Below, in pieces: positions 61,639 through 64,000 of a stretch of 64,000 bases of DNA; the first letter of the stretch is position 1; each line of letters begins with the position of its first letter. Origin of the DNA: Streptosporangium roseum DSM 43021 (lineage in GTDB: Bacteria > Actinomycetota > Actinomycetes > Streptosporangiales > Streptosporangiaceae); assembly GCF_000024865.1 (NCBI RefSeq), contig NC_013595.1, positions 7,130,001-7,194,000 on the forward strand, in the 5' to 3' direction. Position numbers and translations under genes: made by a program. The notes under the pieces are model-generated. The model was not told the DNA's origin and searched no databases. It worked only from the letters and a program-made list of their open reading frames with translations.

Positions 61639-61652
61639 CTGAAACATTTCAA
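61639..61652. promoter_or_regulatory. LacI-type operator before the regulator gene
   Basis: CTGAAACATTTCAA shares its 12-base core TGAAACATTTCA with the rhamnosidase site, 81 bases away centre to centre, and lies 47 bases before the regulator's GTG. The two sites could be bridged by one tetramer. Confidence 0.8.
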
Positions 61653-61698
61653 CCAGGTAGACTGGCACCTCCAGCAGGCGAGCTAGAAAGGTCCGCCG

Positions 61699-62829
61699 GT
61701 GACCGAGACCGACAAGACGGCCGAGGCGTCGCCGTCGCGTCCCCGCCCTCGCAGGAGCGCCGCGCTCGGCGCCGAGGACACGCGGGCCCACGGCCGTCGC
61801 CGGCTCAGCATGGTCGACGTGGCGGCCCACGCGGGGGTGTCCGTCGGCACGGTCTCCAACGTGCTCAACCGGCCGGAGATCGTCGCCAAGCCCACCCTCC
61901 TGCGGGTCAAGGCCGCCATCGAGACGCTCGGCTTCGTGCCCAGCGCGCCGGCCCGGCAACTGCGGGCGGGCACGAGCCGCTCGGTGGGCGTCGTCGTGCG
62001 CGACATCGGCAACCCGTTCTTCACCGAGGTGCTGCCCGGCATCGAGAGCCGGCTGTCGGAGGAGCAGCTCCTGCTGGTGGTGTGCAGCTCCAACGACTCG
62101 CCCGAGAAGGAAGCCCACTACCTGCAGACTCTGGAGCAGCACCGGGTGCCGGGCATCCTCATCACGCCGGCCGGCGACGACATCGGCCATCTCGTCGACC
62201 TCCACCGGCGCGGGGTCGGGGTGGTGCTGCTCGACAGGCCCGGCGCCGACTCGCAGCTGTGCGCCGTGGCGGTCGACAACGTCCGCGGCGGCGAGCTCGC
62301 CGGCAACCACCTGCTCTCGCTGGGCCACCGGCGCATCGGCTTCCTCAACGGGCCGCTGGTCATACGGCAGTGCAGGGACCGGCGCGAGGGGCTGCTGCGG
62401 GCGGTCCGCAACGCCGGGCTCGTCCCCGACGAGGTCGTCACCGAGATCACCCTGCCCGTGCTCAACGCCGCGGGGGGTGAGGCGGGGCTGGATGAGCTGC
62501 TCGCCATGGCGGGCCCGCCGCCGACGGCGCTGTTCTGCATGAACGACATGGTCGCGCTGGGCGCGCTGAGAAACCTGGAGCAGCGCGGCGTCACCGTCCC
62601 CGGCGAGATGGCCGTGGTGGGATACGACGACGTGGAGTTCGCCGCACTGCTGTCGCCGTCGCTGACCTCGATCCGCCAGCCGAAGCAGCAGCTGGGACGG
62701 GCCGCGGCCGAGCTCCTGCTCACCGACGCCCGGGGAGAGGCCGGCCACTGGCACCAGGAGATCGTCTTCCAGCCCGAGCTCGTGGTGCGCGCCTCCAGCT
62801 CGGCCCCCGCCCACCCGAGCGCCGGCTGA
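61699..62829 (+). CDS. LacI-family regulator of the glycan-utilisation locus
   Basis: 376 residues; AAAGG lies 8 bases before the GTG. A 35-residue basic N-terminal extension precedes the helix-turn-helix LSMVDVAAHAGVSVGTVSNV and hinge helix (SAPARQLRAG). The sugar-sensing domain has VVVRDIGNPFF, GHRRIGFLNG and FCMNDMVALGAL. Six operator-like palindromes surround the local promoters, including its own, so it is the likely repressor of the rhamnosidase, transporter and both DUF5722 genes, relieved by an imported sugar. Confidence 0.93.
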   Translation: MTETDKTAEASPSRPRPRRSAALGAEDTRAHGRRRLSMVDVAAHAGVSVGTVSNVLNRPEIVAKPTLLRVKAAIETLGFVPSAPARQLRAGTSRSVGVVVRDIGNPFFTEVLPGIESRLSEEQLLLVVCSSNDSPEKEAHYLQTLEQHRVPGILITPAGDDIGHLVDLHRRGVGVVLLDRPGADSQLCAVAVDNVRGGELAGNHLLSLGHRRIGFLNGPLVIRQCRDRREGLLRAVRNAGLVPDEVVTEITLPVLNAAGGEAGLDELLAMAGPPPTALFCMNDMVALGALRNLEQRGVTVPGEMAVVGYDDVEFAALLSPSLTSIRQPKQQLGRAAAELLLTDARGEAGHWHQEIVFQPELVVRASSSAPAHPSAG

Positions 62830-62835
62830 CGGGCC

Positions 62836-62847
62836 TGAGACGTTTCA
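62836..62847. promoter_or_regulatory. LacI-type operator candidate, distal
   Basis: TGAGACGTTTCA pairs at five of six positions around a central CG. It starts 7 bases after the regulator's stop and lies 168 bases before the DUF5722 gene at 63016, so it may act with the site at 62970. Confidence 0.55.
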
Positions 62848-62969
62848 CTGACGGGCCCCTGGGGGCACCGGCTCCGCCACCGGCGGTCCGGGCCTCCCAG
62901 GCCCCTGAAACCACGTTGACCTGCTGATCCATGATCGCCTCTTGATCCGGCCGGCTTCTTCGATCATTC

Positions 62970-62983
62970 TTGAGACGTTTTAA
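62970..62983. promoter_or_regulatory. LacI-type operator before the second DUF5722 gene
   Basis: TTGAGACGTTTTAA pairs at five of seven positions with a central CG, 32 bases upstream of the ATG at 63016. Confidence 0.6.
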
Positions 62984-63015
62984 CCGATCGGGGCAACAGT
63001 GGCAGGAGATCCCGC

Positions 63016-64000
63016 ATGGCGCGGACATTCCACCGCACTCTCATCGCTCTCGCCTTACTCCTCATCGCCCAGCTCGGCGTGGTGGCACCCACCACGGCCC
63101 AGGCCGCGCTGCCGTACCCCACCCGCTCCGACTACCGCATCAAGGGTCTGCAACCCGACTTCTGGCCGGAGAAGAACGACATCTCCGGCAACAACGCGGG
63201 CGGCGTGGCCATGAACCTCATCTGGTCGGACTGGGAGCCCAGCGTCAAGGCGCCGCCGTGCGCGACGGGCGCGCAGGAGTTCGGCGGGCGCTGCTTCACC
63301 GTCAACTCACGCGTCGACGCCGACATCAAGGCCTGGACCGACCGCGGGCTCGTCGTCACCGCGGTCGTGTACGGCACGCCCGCCTGGGCCCGGCAGGGCA
63401 GGACGTGCACGCCCGCCGCCGCCGGCTTCGAGATGTTCTGTGTCCCGAACAACCCGGCCGACTACGGCCGCTTCGCGGGAATGCTCGCCCAGCGCTACGA
63501 CGGCCAGCACGGCCACGGCCGCATCGCCGACTTCGTCGTCATGAACGAGGTCAACAGCAACACGTGGTTCGACATCGGCTGCGGCCAGGGGACGGCGTGC
63601 AACCAGACCGCCTGGCTGGACGCGATCGCCGCGAACTACAACGCCGCCTACGACGCGATCACCGCCCAGCAGCCGACGGCCAAGGTGCTCACCTCGCTCG
63701 ACCACTATTTCGGCACCACCTACGACCGGCCGGCGGCGGCCGAGGCGATGCTGTCGGGCATGACCGTGCTCAAGGGGCTGGCCGCGCGGGCGGGCGGCCG
63801 TGCATGGCGGGTGGCCTACCATCCGTACCCGCCCAACCTGCTGCGCCCCGAGTTCTCCGCCGACGACTTCCCCAAGGTGACCTACGGCAACATCGGCGTC
63901 CTGGTGGGATGGTTGCGGCAGCAGTTCCCCGGCACCCCGTCGGCGTGGGAGGTGCAGCTGACCGAGAGCGGCGTCAACTCCCTGGCGCCGTCGAGCGAGT
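63016..64000 (+). CDS. secreted DUF5722-related candidate glycoside hydrolase, 3' end outside window
   Basis: The first 328 residues are in the window. A signal peptide (RTLIALALLLIAQLGVV, cleavage near AQA) is followed directly by the barrel. IADFVVMNEVNSNTW carries the Asn-Glu acid/base candidate, VAYHPYPPNLLRP the HPYP motif, and VQLTESGVNS the nucleophile candidate. The same three motifs occur in the same order in the protein at 51539, although overall similarity is modest. Four Cys in the first half may form disulfides. An operator lies 32 bases upstream. The frame is still open at base 64000. Confidence 0.82.
   Translation, partial: MARTFHRTLIALALLLIAQLGVVAPTTAQAALPYPTRSDYRIKGLQPDFWPEKNDISGNNAGGVAMNLIWSDWEPSVKAPPCATGAQEFGGRCFTVNSRVDADIKAWTDRGLVVTAVVYGTPAWARQGRTCTPAAAGFEMFCVPNNPADYGRFAGMLAQRYDGQHGHGRIADFVVMNEVNSNTWFDIGCGQGTACNQTAWLDAIAANYNAAYDAITAQQPTAKVLTSLDHYFGTTYDRPAAAEAMLSGMTVLKGLAARAGGRAWRVAYHPYPPNLLRPEFSADDFPKVTYGNIGVLVGWLRQQFPGTPSAWEVQLTESGVNSLAPSSE

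Overview
The window is chromosomal DNA from a high-G+C Gram-positive actinomycete. Signs of this are the strong G/C bias at third codon positions, many GTG and TTG starts, four-base ATGA/GTGA gene overlaps, an aroC-aroK-aroB-aroQ cluster, LPxTG anchoring, DUF202 pairs and several LacI, TetR and MarR regulators. The mix of a surface-polysaccharide locus, collagen-like protein and glycan-utilisation genes would fit Streptosporangiaceae (Streptosporangium/Nonomuraea-like). That placement is an inference from gene content only. No rRNA, tRNA, CRISPR array, transposase or phage gene was recognised.

Region 1 (1-18.4 kb) is a Wzx/Wzy-type cell-surface polysaccharide locus. It carries three GT4 glycosyltransferases, a glutamine-dependent asparagine-synthase homologue, a Wzx-like flippase, a SAM methyltransferase, a polysaccharide-deacetylase-like protein, a Wzy-like polymerase, two NAD-dependent sugar epimerase/dehydratases and a WecA/TagO-type initiating phosphotransferase. 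It ends with a Wzz/BY-kinase fusion that overlaps tail to tail with a low-molecular-weight tyrosine phosphatase, then a DUF4012 protein and a small Cys-rich LPxTG-anchored protein. Together these could build, export, polymerise and length-control a modified glycan.

Region 2 (18.5-36 kb) is mixed. It holds a PQQ-type sugar dehydrogenase lipoprotein, an SDR, a secreted collagen-like protein with a His/Cys cluster, an MsmK/UgpC-type sugar ABC ATPase divergent from a LacI regulator, a glutathione peroxidase and two tandem secreted lysozyme-like paralogues. It continues with a TetR repressor divergent from a ferritin-like di-iron protein, two DUF202 membrane proteins, a lipoprotein, a UBP zinc-finger protein, a CPA1 Na+/H+ antiporter, a Gln/Pro-rich protein and a DinG-type Fe-S helicase. 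Region 3 (36-51 kb) begins with the translationally coupled shikimate cluster (aroC, aroK, aroB, aroQ, then a GDSL hydrolase). It continues with a MarR/FAD-monooxygenase pair, a prepilin peptidase, an SseB-like protein, a barbiturase/cyanuric-acid-hydrolase homologue with carbamate kinase, and a second glycan module (CesA-like GT2, OafA-like acyltransferase, lipase).

Region 4 (51.5-64 kb) is a LacI-controlled glycan-utilisation locus: two DUF5722 proteins with candidate clan GH-A Glu pairs, a GH78 alpha-L-rhamnosidase, a binding protein and two permeases without their own ATPase, and a LacI regulator. Six operator-like palindromes resembling TTGAAACGTTTCAA lie in its promoter regions and define a probable local regulon. 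I judge this the most interesting unit in the window. The ATPase at 21.9 kb, itself preceded by related palindromes, is a candidate partner for the transporter.
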